The position numbers and the translations under genes are program-made. Shown here piece after piece: positions 8,613 to 17,283 of a stretch of DNA of 64,000 bases (positions are counted from its first letter, which is position 1; each line of letters begins with the position of its first letter). Location of the stretch: contig NZ_JAMBNY010000007.1 in the NCBI RefSeq assembly GCF_023715345.1, positions 62,001 through 126,000 of the forward strand, given 5' to 3'. Under the pieces are notes generated by a model. That model made no database searches. It had not been told where the DNA came from and worked only from the letters and a program-made list of their open reading frames with translations. This DNA is from Paenibacillus camelliae (GTDB lineage: Bacteria > Bacillota > Bacilli > Paenibacillales > Paenibacillaceae).

Positions 8613-8658
8613 GAGCTCCGGAGAAGGCAATTCCTGAACGGAATGCTTACTCCGAAGC
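8613..8658 (-). terminator. Short copy of the dispersed palindrome acting as terminator
   Basis: GAGCTCCGGAGAAGGCAATTCC pairs with the segment GGAATGCTTACTCCGAAGC around a short loop. On the minus strand it follows directly after the stop of the small membrane protein and is followed by TATTTTT, so it should end the YesM/YesN operon. The arm sequence relates it to the elements at 3841 and 16325. Confidence 0.7.
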
Positions 8659-8659
8659 C

Positions 8660-8824
8660 TTATTTTTCTTTCATTCTCTTTCCTAGCTTAAATAAAAAAT
8701 CAACCAAAATAATTGCTGCTATAGTGATAAAGACGATTCCCACCCAAAAATGAAAGCCTTCCTGTTGTGTAGCCTTGTACAAGCCAATACCAAGCCCAGC
8801 AACTATATAAAGTACTGAGCTCAT
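8660..8824 (-). CDS. Small two-segment membrane protein of unknown function
   Basis: This 54-residue protein has two hydrophobic stretches (SSVLYIVAGLGIGLYKA and FWVGIVFITIAAIILVDFLF) and a basic tail KLGKRMKEK. A longer frame from 8950 would overlap the response regulator and begin with Arg-rich non-helical residues, so I choose ATG 8824, nineteen bases after the regulator stop. The ribosome site is weak (GTGAAG). It is last in the operon with the sensor kinase and regulator and may help the sensor or the transporter. I do not recognise a family. Confidence 0.6.
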   Translation of the reverse strand: MSSVLYIVAGLGIGLYKATQQEGFHFWVGIVFITIAAIILVDFLFKLGKRMKEK

Positions 8825-8843
8825 AACTTCACGTCTTTCTATA

Positions 8844-10439
8844 TCAAACAACACCCTTCTTATACTCATTCGGGCTAAGCCCAACATCCTGCTTGAATAG
8901 CTTCGAGAAGTACGAATAATTCGCATAGCCCACCTTCTTAGCAACAGCATACACCGAAAGTGTTGTCGTTTCTAGCAAATGCTTAGCTGCCGCAATACGA
9001 GCCTGCGTAATATAGCTCCCTAGGGAGATGCCCGTTTCCTTTTTAAATACTCTCGCTAAGTAATCGGGATTAAGATAAATAATTTCTGCTAGGCTGTTCC
9101 TCGATAAATCATCGCCGATATGGGAATGGATGTATTGCTTAACTTCCTCCACGACGGACTTCGATTGCTTGGTGAATTCCCGATATTCTGTAGCTGTTTC
9201 AACGAGATAGGCGATGTATTCCTCCATATTTTCAATCGAGTGGAGGGCATGCGCGAATAGCCGCTCATAGCTTTTACCGGAGTATAGCCTATGTGTCAGT
9301 ATTTCCTTAGACTTCAGGAACGAATAGACAAGCTGCGTGATGTCTAGGCGGAACAGGCTTAGGATCGATTTATCGAGTACCTGATGCTCGACATAGCCTC
9401 GAAGATAGCTCGACGCTTCCTCAACAAACTCAGCGGGCTTGTTCTGATAGAGCAGCTCCTCTAACCGCTGCAGATTAGGCGGCTCATAATCTCTCTTCAG
9501 CTGACGCTCATATTGCTCCACGAAAAAGATCTGATTGCGAGACTTTGCCAGCTCTTCATTAATGCTTACTAGCTGCTTTATCGATTGACTGATTCGGCCC
9601 AGAGCAACAGCTATGCCAATGCTGCAGCTGGCATCTGCCTTCAAATACTGATTCGCCTTCACAATGAATGAAGTGCATAGCTCTTCCATGGTCTGATGAT
9701 CCGGCGAGTCGCTCCACCTCACAATCGCGATCCAGTTATATTCCTTATATTCCATAATTGCCTCGACTGAAAAAGTGGAGCTCTGAAACGTCTCGTTCCA
9801 CACATTGATGATTGCATAGTCGAACAAGCCCTTATCGGTAATGCCCATACTGTTGTTGTACGGAAACAGATGAATCAATAGCGAATGGAACGTATCCTCC
9901 ATCCGGTATGGCAGCTGCTGCTCATCAATCGCAAGCGCAATATCGGCTGGCTTCATCGGGAACGATTGACTGCTGTTAATGAGCTGCCGCCAGAAATGCT
10001 CAAATATTTTCACTTGATTCTTCTTCCAGAAGTAGCCTTCCTGCTTGGCGAGCTCATTGCTTTGATGCTCCTTCGCTCGTGCTACCGCCTTCTGAATAAT
10101 AAGCATCAGCTTGTCGAATTCGATCGGCTTAAGGAAGTATTCAAAGCTTTGCAGCTCAATCGCCTTCTGCGCATAGTTGAAATCAGCATAATTTGTTAGA
10201 ATGATCGCTTGTATATCGTAGCCTTGATCGCGAATCCACGCGAGCAGCTCTAGACCGCTGCCTTGAGGCATATCAATATCTGAGATCAGGATATGAATCG
10301 GGTGATGGGTAATAATGTCCCGCGCTTGGGCGATATTGTCGGCCGTATACACCTGCTCAATCTGCAGTGTTCGCCAATCCATTCTCGTCTCCAGCGCCTT
10401 AATCACAAAGTAATCGTCATCCACAATCAATGCGTTCAT
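8844..10439 (-). CDS. YesN-type response regulator with AraC DNA-binding domain
   Basis: This 531-residue protein has an N-terminal receiver domain (NALIVDDDYF, phospho-acceptor Asp54 in ISDIDMP, Lys in FLKPIEF), a long central region of about 280 residues typical of this family, and a C-terminal AraC-type double helix-turn-helix (SRNSLAEIIYLNPDYLARVF and the motif GYANYSYFSKLFKQDVGLSP). ATG 10439 is chosen because MNALIVDDD begins the receiver fold; the frame upstream is not domain-like. It overlaps the 3' end of the sensor kinase gene by 23 bp, so the pair is translationally coupled. It is divergent from the importer operon at 12422 and probably activates it through the repeats at 12247-12350. 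Confidence 0.93.
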   Translation of the reverse strand: MNALIVDDDYFVIKALETRMDWRTLQIEQVYTADNIAQARDIITHHPIHILISDIDMPQGSGLELLAWIRDQGYDIQAIILTNYADFNYAQKAIELQSFEYFLKPIEFDKLMLIIQKAVARAKEHQSNELAKQEGYFWKKNQVKIFEHFWRQLINSSQSFPMKPADIALAIDEQQLPYRMEDTFHSLLIHLFPYNNSMGITDKGLFDYAIINVWNETFQSSTFSVEAIMEYKEYNWIAIVRWSDSPDHQTMEELCTSFIVKANQYLKADASCSIGIAVALGRISQSIKQLVSINEELAKSRNQIFFVEQYERQLKRDYEPPNLQRLEELLYQNKPAEFVEEASSYLRGYVEHQVLDKSILSLFRLDITQLVYSFLKSKEILTHRLYSGKSYERLFAHALHSIENMEEYIAYLVETATEYREFTKQSKSVVEEVKQYIHSHIGDDLSRNSLAEIIYLNPDYLARVFKKETGISLGSYITQARIAAAKHLLETTTLSVYAVAKKVGYANYSYFSKLFKQDVGLSPNEYKKGVV

Positions 10440-12138
10440 GCTCCAAATCCCCTTTCTCTGTAGCTGGTAAGTAAAGCACAACACATGCACCACCACCGGT
10501 TGAATTTGAAAAGTGCACCTTAGCTCTATTGTCATACAGATACGCTAGCCGCTGCAGCGTATTCATAATGCCGATATGCTGTCCCTCCGACTGATCGAGC
10601 GGCAGACCTTTTCTCAGCTTCTCTAGTACATCCGGTGGAAAGCCAGGTCCCGTATCGGCAATGCGGATCATGGTTAGCTCTTCTCCTTCGATGAACTGCT
10701 GACTGACCTCAAGGCTGATCTCGACCTTTTTATCGCGAGAGACCGCATATTTCATCGCATTCTCAATGAACGTCTGTAGGATAAGAGGTGGGATGCACAC
10801 ATTAGCTGTTAATTCTGTAGAGACAATCAGATAGGTAAATGCGTTCTGATAGCGCTGTCGCTGAATATCAAAGTACACCCTTATATGCTCCAGCTCATCC
10901 TCTAAACGAACGAACTCCTGATCATTTTGGAAAATATATCTGAAGTAATTGGAGATCGACATCGTCATCCGCTGAATTTCCTCATGCATATGCATCTGCG
11001 ACATACTGTAAATCGTCGTTAGGCAATTCAAGAAGAAGTGAGGCTTAATTTGCAGCTTCATGTAGCGCAGCTGCATACTTTGCTTTTCTAGCTCGCGCTC
11101 ATACATCTCAATCTTAATATCCTTCAGCTGCTTTACGAGATCGATGAATTGCTTATTGGCCTTCTCTAGCTCTATAATTCTACTGTTTTCAAAGTCGATT
11201 GGCTCTCCCGTGCTCGTCAGTACGGTTAAATTTTTAGAGAAATTCTTAATCGGGATGAGCACCTTCTTCAGGAAGTACAGCATGATGAAGCATAGGTAGC
11301 AGGCAATCGTCACCGCAAGCAGTACGACGAGCAGCTGGGCGATCATAATTTTCTCAAAGGTACCGAATTGAATGACCAGCTTCACATGGAAGGTCGCATT
11401 CGAGAACGGCTGGTTCACCGTTTTGCCGAACTGGAATAGCTTGAGCAGCTTAGATTGCTCAGGGATCGGATCAGTTATACTTTCGCCATCACTTCCGATT
11501 AACGTCGCATAGCCTTCTCCGCCAAGGTCTAGCTCGCGCAGCGGAGAGATCAGCTTGTCTGCGGATATGAGACTGATCAAGTAGCTATCGTAGAATGGCA
11601 CGATATTAATAATGTAGTAGCTTCCGTTAATCTCGATTGTTGTCCACTCGGAGTAATATTGCTCATATAGCATTTTGTCCTCCACAAGCTCGATAACCTG
11701 CTTCTTGAAGGCTTGATAATCGGGATAGGTTAGGTCCATCGGTGCGAAGTTGGAGAAGAATTGCTTCTCCTTGAGATAGACGAAGAAGTTGTACTCTGCA
11801 CCAAGACTCTTTTGCAGCTCGGCATAGCGCCTAAACAGATTACGATTGGATTTAATAAACGCAGCATCGCTAGTCGTTTCATCATTCATGAGCTCCAGAT
11901 CCTCATCGTTTGCAAGCGTCCAACCCATAAAATGATTCAGATAGGAGAAGTTATTGTTAATCCGATCGATATACAGCTCAGCCGTATTGCGCAGGTACTG
12001 AGCAGATTGCTGCTGGACGAGAGAGATCGATACGAGGCTAATGATTAGATCGAGAATTAATATAATGAAAGAAATAAAGAGCAGTCTCTTGACGTAATGC
12101 TTAATCGAAAAATTTCGGCCAGCTTCCTTCGTCTCCAT
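10417..12138 (-). CDS. YesM-type sensor histidine kinase
   Basis: This 573-residue membrane kinase has a transmembrane helix near residues 18-38, an extracellular sensing region of about 230 residues, a second helix (AQLLVVLLAVTIACYLCFIM), and a His_kinase domain with phospho-acceptor His367 in LQIKPHFFLNCL. The ATPase domain shows N-box ENAMKYA, G-box DTGPGFP and GIMNTLQRL. Members of this family sense extracellular sugars, often with a solute-binding protein, and phosphorylate YesN-type regulators; here the partner overlaps by 23 bp. It is divergent from an LplABC-type importer, so oligosaccharide sensing is the likely role. The signal itself cannot be inferred. Confidence 0.93.
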   Translation of the reverse strand: METKEAGRNFSIKHYVKRLLFISFIILILDLIISLVSISLVQQQSAQYLRNTAELYIDRINNNFSYLNHFMGWTLANDEDLELMNDETTSDAAFIKSNRNLFRRYAELQKSLGAEYNFFVYLKEKQFFSNFAPMDLTYPDYQAFKKQVIELVEDKMLYEQYYSEWTTIEINGSYYIINIVPFYDSYLISLISADKLISPLRELDLGGEGYATLIGSDGESITDPIPEQSKLLKLFQFGKTVNQPFSNATFHVKLVIQFGTFEKIMIAQLLVVLLAVTIACYLCFIMLYFLKKVLIPIKNFSKNLTVLTSTGEPIDFENSRIIELEKANKQFIDLVKQLKDIKIEMYERELEKQSMQLRYMKLQIKPHFFLNCLTTIYSMSQMHMHEEIQRMTMSISNYFRYIFQNDQEFVRLEDELEHIRVYFDIQRQRYQNAFTYLIVSTELTANVCIPPLILQTFIENAMKYAVSRDKKVEISLEVSQQFIEGEELTMIRIADTGPGFPPDVLEKLRKGLPLDQSEGQHIGIMNTLQRLAYLYDNRAKVHFSNSTGGGACVVLYLPATEKGDLEHERIDCG

Positions 12139-12246
12139 TCACGAGCCCCCTATACATGTCTTCATCTATAAAGCCTTTCTAGCTACCCCCATTATAAATC
12201 GAAATCCAATGGAATAGATCACAGCTGAAGCGTTTCAAGCAAATAT

Positions 12247-12346
12247 GTCCGAAAAGTGCTACATAAAGTCCGGATTCAAGAGGGCGGCAGAGTGCAGCGC
12301 CCGAGCCTTCAAGCGATGAAGTCCGAATCTTGAGCTTATAATGTCC
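12247..12346 (+). promoter_or_regulatory. Two pairs of GTCC-centred direct repeats, probable AraC-type operator
   Basis: Four related sites occur: GTCCGAAAAG (GTCC at 12247), GTCCGGATTC (12268), GTCCGAATCT (12321) and GTCCAGATCT (12343). Spacing inside pairs is 21 and 22 bp, about two helical turns, as expected for AraC-family proteins. The last site covers the -35 position of the promoter with -10 at 12369. Confidence 0.55.
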
Positions 12347-12368
12347 AGATCTTTAATAGCGATGGTTC

Positions 12369-12374
12369 TATAAT
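12369..12374 (+). promoter_or_regulatory. -10 hexamer of the first importer operon
   Basis: TATAAT at 12369-12374 is a perfect -10 box. With a 17-bp spacer the -35 position (12346-12351, CAGATC) has no match to TTGACA and instead overlaps a GTCC repeat, which suggests activator dependence. Confidence 0.6.
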
Positions 12375-12421
12375 GAAGCTGTAGCTAGCTGTTAGATATT
12401 CACTCTAAGAAGGGAGGCGAC

Positions 12422-13351
12422 TTGGTCTTGAGTCCATATACGCTGCGCATAAAACGTACCGCTGCGAGAATCAGTAAAAACTGGGGCTTATACCTACTGC
12501 TGCTGCCAGCTGTCGTGCTGCTCCTGCTATTTACGTATAAGCCGATGTACGGCGTGATCATTGCCTTCAAGGATTACAATCCTTCCCTAGGTATTACCGG
12601 AAGTCCGTGGGCCGGCTTCAAGTACTTTGAGAAGTTTTTTAACTCCTATCAATTCGAGGTCACGCTCAAAAACACGCTATACATTAGCCTGTACAGCTTT
12701 GCAACGTTCCCGATTCCGATTATCTTCGCGCTGCTGGTCAATCAGCTGCGGCACAATATGTACCGAAGGTTCTTCCAGACGGTAACGTACATGCCACACT
12801 TTATATCTACCGTTGTACTCGTCGGCATCATGATGATTCTACTGTCTCCAGGCAACGGACTAATTGGCAATATTTATCGCTTGTTCGGAGCTGAAGCGCC
12901 GAATTTGATGGGATCGTCCGGCCTGTTCAGCAGCCTGTATGTATGGTCCGATGTGTGGCAGCAGACGGGCTGGAACAGCATTATCTATCTTGCAGCTCTG
13001 TCAGCAATTAGCCCGAGTCTGTATGAGGCAGCGAAGGTAGACGGTGCGAGCAGATGGCAAATGGTACGGATGATCGATTTGCCGATGCTTATGCCGACGG
13101 CGATCACCTTGCTTATTCTGCGTATTGGCGGACTGCTCGGTGTTGGCTTCGAGAAGGTATATCTCATGCAGAACAATCTCAATATCTCGGGCAGCGAGGT
13201 GCTGTCGACCTACGTGTACAAAATCGGTCTATTAAGCGCCCAGTACAGCTTCTCCTCTGCCATCAACTTGTTTAATACGATCATCAATTTAATTCTATTA
13301 GTTACGGTGAATCAGATCTCAAGAAAATATAGCGAGAATAGCATTTGGTAG
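12422..13351 (+). CDS. ABC sugar importer permease, LplB type
   Basis: This inner-membrane permease of 309 residues has six predicted helices and the CUT1 EAA loop EAAKVDGASRWQ that contacts the ATPase. LplB-type features are KPMYGVIIAFKDYNPS near the first helix and PHFISTVV. The start is a TTG; GGGAGG at 12412-12417 is four bases from TTG 12422 and ten from an in-frame TTG 12428, so either is possible. The gene is followed after 16 bp by a partner permease and then the binding protein. No ATPase gene is present, as usual for this family, where a shared MsmX-type ATPase encoded elsewhere powers several importers. Substrate is probably an oligosaccharide. Confidence 0.92.
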   Translation: MVLSPYTLRIKRTAARISKNWGLYLLLLPAVVLLLLFTYKPMYGVIIAFKDYNPSLGITGSPWAGFKYFEKFFNSYQFEVTLKNTLYISLYSFATFPIPIIFALLVNQLRHNMYRRFFQTVTYMPHFISTVVLVGIMMILLSPGNGLIGNIYRLFGAEAPNLMGSSGLFSSLYVWSDVWQQTGWNSIIYLAALSAISPSLYEAAKVDGASRWQMVRMIDLPMLMPTAITLLILRIGGLLGVGFEKVYLMQNNLNISGSEVLSTYVYKIGLLSAQYSFSSAINLFNTIINLILLVTVNQISRKYSENSIW

Positions 13352-13367
13352 AAAGGGGGCCCTAAGC

Positions 13368-14282
13368 ATGTCAGGCACTGCACAGCTAAACGTAGGCAGC
13401 AAGCGAAAACGGTGGTCCTCCGATAACATAAGCGAAATCATGCTATATGTGTGGACGGTCCTTGTACTGATCGTTACGCTGTATCCACTTTACTTTATTG
13501 TAATCGCTTCCTTTAGCGATCCGTATGCGGTGGGCAATGGACAGGTATGGCTATTGCCAAGCGGGTTTACGTTTGACGGCTATAAGGAGCTGCTGAATCA
13601 TCCCCGTATATGGATCGGCTATCGCAATACGATTGCCTATACAATCGTCGGAACGCTTATCGGGCTGGCGGTTAATCTTTCAGCGGCCTATGCGCTGTCG
13701 AGAAAGGATCTATTCGGGCGAAAAACGATTACGTTATTCTTTATATTCACGATGTTCTTTAATGGCGGATTGATCCCAACATTTCTGACGATTCGCGACT
13801 TCGGATTATATGACACCTTTTTAGTGCTGGTGCTTCCATTCGCGGTTGGCGTGTTCGATATTATCGTGGCGCGCACATTTTTCCAGAATAGTATCCCTGC
13901 CGATCTGTGGGAAGCAGCTCAGGTGGATGGCTGTGGCAATCTGCGCTACTACTTCATGATTGTTCTGCCGCTGTCGAAGGCGATCATCTCGGTATTGGCA
14001 CTATGGATTGCGGTCGGTCATTGGAACTCATACTTTAACGCCTTGATCTACATTAAGGATGATGCGCTGTATCCGCTGCAGCTCGTGCTTCGCAATATCT
14101 TAATTACGAACCAAATGCAGTCGGATATGGGAACGGGTGAAGCGGCACAGGTTGCACTGCGTCTGGCCAATATGCTGCGCTACTCTGTGATCATTGTCGC
14201 TACGATCCCGATTATGTGTATCTATCCCTTTGTTCAAAAGTACTTTAACCAGGGGGTGATGATCGGAGCCGTGAAGTCATAG
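13368..14282 (+). CDS. ABC sugar importer permease, LplC/YtcP type
   Basis: This is the second permease half of the first importer, 304 residues with six predicted helices. The EAA loop is EAAQVDGCGNLRYY, and the C-terminus FVQKYFNQGVMIGAVKS is the family's usual ending. It starts 16 bp after the first permease with a purine-rich ribosome site (AAAGGGGG), so both halves are made from one transcript. It should form a heterodimer with the upstream permease and receive substrate from the lipoprotein encoded next. Confidence 0.92.
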   Translation: MSGTAQLNVGSKRKRWSSDNISEIMLYVWTVLVLIVTLYPLYFIVIASFSDPYAVGNGQVWLLPSGFTFDGYKELLNHPRIWIGYRNTIAYTIVGTLIGLAVNLSAAYALSRKDLFGRKTITLFFIFTMFFNGGLIPTFLTIRDFGLYDTFLVLVLPFAVGVFDIIVARTFFQNSIPADLWEAAQVDGCGNLRYYFMIVLPLSKAIISVLALWIAVGHWNSYFNALIYIKDDALYPLQLVLRNILITNQMQSDMGTGEAAQVALRLANMLRYSVIIVATIPIMCIYPFVQKYFNQGVMIGAVKS

Positions 14283-14344
14283 ACAAGGGTTTTTCGCCTA
14301 ATTGAACGAATTTGTAATTAACCATTGAAGGGGGATTGCTTCCG

Positions 14345-15940
14345 ATGAAAAGAGCATTGCTGTATCTTACTTTGCTATCGATGCTGGGCACTGTGCTATG
14401 GGGCTGCAGCAGCGATAACAAGAAGGAAAATACGGGAGGAACAAGTGCTACAGAAAACTTCAACAAGGAGGGCCTTCCGATTGTCAACGAGCCGATTACG
14501 CTTGATGTGCTGACGGTTCGCTGGGGCAATATGGGCGATAGCTTCACGACCAACACCTGGCTGCAGGAGCTAGAGAAGAACACTAACGTAAAAATTAACT
14601 GGCAGGTCATGTCCTCTAATGACTGGGGCGAGCAGAGATCGGTTATGCTGGCGAGCGGCAAGCTTCCAGATGTCATTATTGGCGACCAGGCATTCGGAGC
14701 CTCTGACATTATTAATAACGTAAGCTATTTCCGACCGCTGGATGACTTAATTGACGAGCATATGCCGAACCTGAAGGCCGCGATGGAGGAAACACCGCTG
14801 CTGAAGAAAATTAGTACCTTCCCTGACGATAAGATCTACTCCTTGCCTGCAAGGCTGCCAGCTCGTCCGAAATCTGGCGCTCAGCCGGTCATTAATAAAG
14901 CATGGCTTGATCAATTAGGACTGAAGGTGCCGACGAACATCGATGAGCTGTATACCGTGCTGAAGGCGTTCAAGGAGCAGGACCCGAATAATAACGGCAA
15001 GCAGGATGAGATTCCGGTCAGTAACTCGGGTGATATCGATGTCAATATGCTAAGCATCTTCGGCATTACCGATCTGCGAGGCAACAACATGATGGTTAAG
15101 GATGATAAGCTTGTCTACTATCCGACCTCCGAGGAATATAAAGAGGCGCTGAAATGGATGCATAAGCTGTACGACGAGGGCATCATTGACCGTGAGTCGT
15201 TCACACAGGATGAGACGATGCTTAGTGCTAAGCGTCAAAACCCAGATGCACCGCTTATCGGCTTCTCCTACCAATGGATTCCTGATGCTGTCTTCGGTCA
15301 ATGGAGCGATCAATATATTACGATTGCGCCAATCAAAGGGCCAGATGGCAAAGGCTATCAGCTAGGTGAGCCGGATGGCTTAAGCTTTAGACGCAACGAG
15401 GTATTAATTACAACCTTCAATAAATATCCTGAGGTGACGGCTCGTTGGATTGACCAGTTCTATACGGGTGAAGCAAGTATCCAAAACTTCTGGGGCGCGA
15501 TTGGCACCTCTATCGAGAAAAGTGAGGATGGTACGTACTCGTTAATGGCACCGCCTGAGGGTACGAGTGCAGACGCATGGTACTGGGAGAAGTCGCTGCG
15601 CGATTTCGGTCCGAAATACGTAAGCCCAAGCTTTGAGGAAAAGATCAAGCTAGATCCTACAACGGGTGACGGCTTAAAGCAGGAGCTCGATAAGCTAGGC
15701 GCAGATTATGTCACTGTTCCATATCCAGATGTACTGTACACAGCTGAGGAATACCAGGAGCTGCCGACTTTGACGACCGACATTAATAGCTACATTGCCA
15801 GCACACGCGCCCAATGGGTGTCGAAGGGCGAAATTGATGAAAACTGGGATGCTTATGTCAAGCAGCTAAATGATATGGGACTTCCGAAATTGATCAAAAT
15901 CTACGAGGATGCGTACAACCGCTACATGAGCGTGGAGTAG
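14345..15940 (+). CDS. Sugar-binding lipoprotein, LplA/YtcQ type
   Basis: This 531-residue extracytoplasmic binding protein starts at ATG 14345; GAAGGGGG ends ten bases upstream, and an earlier TTG is less likely. The signal peptide ends in lipobox LWGC with lipidated Cys21, followed by a Ser/Thr/Asn-rich linker. The sequence TLDVLTVRWGNMGD begins the mature domain, and the 530-residue size is typical of LplA/YtcQ-type binding proteins for oligosaccharides such as those from pectin or xylan. It is the last gene of the operon with two permeases. The binding protein of such systems may also inform the YesM sensor divergently encoded. Confidence 0.93.
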   Translation: MKRALLYLTLLSMLGTVLWGCSSDNKKENTGGTSATENFNKEGLPIVNEPITLDVLTVRWGNMGDSFTTNTWLQELEKNTNVKINWQVMSSNDWGEQRSVMLASGKLPDVIIGDQAFGASDIINNVSYFRPLDDLIDEHMPNLKAAMEETPLLKKISTFPDDKIYSLPARLPARPKSGAQPVINKAWLDQLGLKVPTNIDELYTVLKAFKEQDPNNNGKQDEIPVSNSGDIDVNMLSIFGITDLRGNNMMVKDDKLVYYPTSEEYKEALKWMHKLYDEGIIDRESFTQDETMLSAKRQNPDAPLIGFSYQWIPDAVFGQWSDQYITIAPIKGPDGKGYQLGEPDGLSFRRNEVLITTFNKYPEVTARWIDQFYTGEASIQNFWGAIGTSIEKSEDGTYSLMAPPEGTSADAWYWEKSLRDFGPKYVSPSFEEKIKLDPTTGDGLKQELDKLGADYVTVPYPDVLYTAEEYQELPTLTTDINSYIASTRAQWVSKGEIDENWDAYVKQLNDMGLPKLIKIYEDAYNRYMSVE

Positions 15941-16198
15941 GCATTGAGTAAGTGCTGAGAGTTGAATGTTTGGTGATAAGCTATGAATTTTAGAGGAAGA
16001 AGAGAGCAACAAGAAGCAAAAAAGCACAGGCAAACAACAAGTACTGGCTGATTATGTTCGCAACAAGCCTGGTAAATTGTTGCTGATAAAGAGTTGATTA
16101 AGCAGCGAGCGAATATTGATGAGTGTGAATAAGCCTGAAGTAAGCACTAGCGAAAGTGGATTAACGTTGCATATGCGATTAACAAGCATTGAATGAAT

Positions 16199-16274
16199 GT
16201 TGATTATCGTTGAATAACCGTTAAATGAGTATTACATGAGCGCTGAATGAGTGCTGAATAAGTGTGGAGTAAGC
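16199..16274. repeat. Degenerate 11-bp tandem repeat
   Basis: Successive units are GTTGATTATC, GTTGAATAACC, GTTAAATGAGT, ATTACATGAGC, GCTGAATGAGT, GCTGAATAAGT and GTGGAGTAAGC; all but the first are exactly 11 bp, and the consensus is near GYTGAATGAGT. An 11-bp period cannot encode a constant peptide repeat. Confidence 0.6.
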
Positions 16275-16324
16275 TTACACGCAGCGCACAATCAACAAGG
16301 GTTGTCTAATAAGTAAGCTTCATA

Positions 16325-16475
16325 AGCCGCTTGCTCAACGCTCACCCTGAGCGAAGGAGCAAAGAGATTCTGGAAAACGATAGTGGCTCGCCTTTAAGGC
16401 CTGATTCTACCTTATTAACTCTAAGAGAATCAGGCTTTAAACGCGAGTGCAAGAACTCTTTGCTCCGTAGCGGCT
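16325..16475. repeat. Dispersed palindromic element, second full copy
   Basis: Outer arms AGCCGCT/AGCGGCT (16325, 16469) enclose GAGCAAAGAG/CTCTTTGCTC (16357-16366, 16456-16465), CTCGC/GCGAG and GCCTGATTCT/AGAATCAGGC. The left arm has the unpaired insertion GGAAAACGATAGTGG, matching the insertion in the copy at 3841 although the paired arms differ in sequence. Confidence 0.75.
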
Positions 16476-16547
16476 TCATACGTGTCCACAGAACTTTATA
16501 GGCAACCCAATCTAAGACAGGAAACGAACAAGGAGTGTTGAGCCAAC

Positions 16548-17270
16548 ATGTTAAAGGTGACAGTATGGAATGAAAACCGTCATGAGCATCACAATCCAGC
16601 CGTAAGAGAGATATACCCAGAAGGCATTCATGGTGCGATTGCATCCTTTCTTAAGCAGGCAGGCTTTGAAGCAGGAACTGCGACGTTAGACGAGCCGGAG
16701 CACGGCTTAACTGATGACGTGTTAAGCAATACCGATGTTCTAATCTGGTGGGGACATCTAGCCCACGGTGAAGTGCAGGATGACATTGTTCGTAAGGTAC
16801 AGCAGCGTGTGCTTAGCGGCATGGGACTAATCGTGCTGCATTCCGGACATTTCGCTAAAATCTTCAAAGCATTAATGGGTACGTCCTGCGAGCTAAAGTG
16901 GCGCGAGGCGGATGAGCGCGAGCGGCTCTGGGTCGTAGCACCAAGTCATCCGATTGTTGAAGGCATTGGCGAGTATATCGAGCTGGAGCAGGAAGAAATG
17001 TATGGCGAGCATTTTGATATACCAGCGCCTGATGAGCTGATCTTTACGAGCTGGTTCGAGGGCGGCGAGGTGTTTCGTAGTGGCTGTACCTATACACGAG
17101 GCAGTGGAAGGGTGTTTTATTTCCGGCCGGGGCATGAAACGTATCCAACCTATCACAACGAGCAAATTCAGCGAGTCATCATCAATGCTGTCCGTTGGGC
17201 TGCACCAGTAGATAGCGAGCGCCCGACTTATGGCAACGCAAAGCCACTAGAGCATATTTCCGCGAAATAA
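16548..17270 (+). CDS. ThuA-family protein
   Basis: This 240-residue cytoplasmic protein has the ThuA (trehalose utilisation) fold, related to class I glutamine amidotransferases but without their Cys-His-Glu triad. Typical stretches are [11 protein letters not shown] at the start, [29 protein letters not shown], and a C-terminal [18 protein letters not shown]. ThuA proteins travel with Gfo/Idh/MocA dehydrogenases, and here one follows after 13 bp; together they are believed to act in oxidised-disaccharide or 3-keto-sugar metabolism. AGGAG lies twelve bases before ATG 16548, a rather long spacing. Substrate not determinable. Confidence 0.9.
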   Translation: MLKVTVWNENRHEHHNPAVREIYPEGIHGAIASFLKQAGFEAGTATLDEPEHGLTDDVLSNTDVLIWWGHLAHGEVQDDIVRKVQQRVLSGMGLIVLHSGHFAKIFKALMGTSCELKWREADERERLWVVAPSHPIVEGIGEYIELEQEEMYGEHFDIPAPDELIFTSWFEGGEVFRSGCTYTRGSGRVFYFRPGHETYPTYHNEQIQRVIINAVRWAAPVDSERPTYGNAKPLEHISAK

Positions 17271-17283
17271 GGAGGAAGACAAT

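Larger units (their letters stand above)
15941..16547. other. Intergenic region with an 11-bp periodic repeat and a palindrome
   Basis: No gene is seen. The region holds seven consecutive degenerate units of about 11 bp (16199-16274) and a long imperfect palindrome (16325-16475). Short relatives of the 11-bp unit, such as gtgtgaataagc, are scattered upstream around 16120. The palindrome may separate the importer operon from the ThuA operon. Confidence 0.6.

Noticed and set aside
8660..8950. 96-residue version of the small membrane protein
   Set aside because: Its first 42 residues overlap the response regulator gene, are Arg-rich and look out-of-frame; the 54-residue form has the proper position and membrane helices.
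12225..12240. cre-like TGAAGCGTTTCA near the first importer
   Set aside because: The spacing between the half-sites is two bases short of the cre consensus.
14245..14709. 154-residue minus-strand frame
   Set aside because: It lies opposite the start of a clear solute-binding lipoprotein and has no motif or ribosome site.
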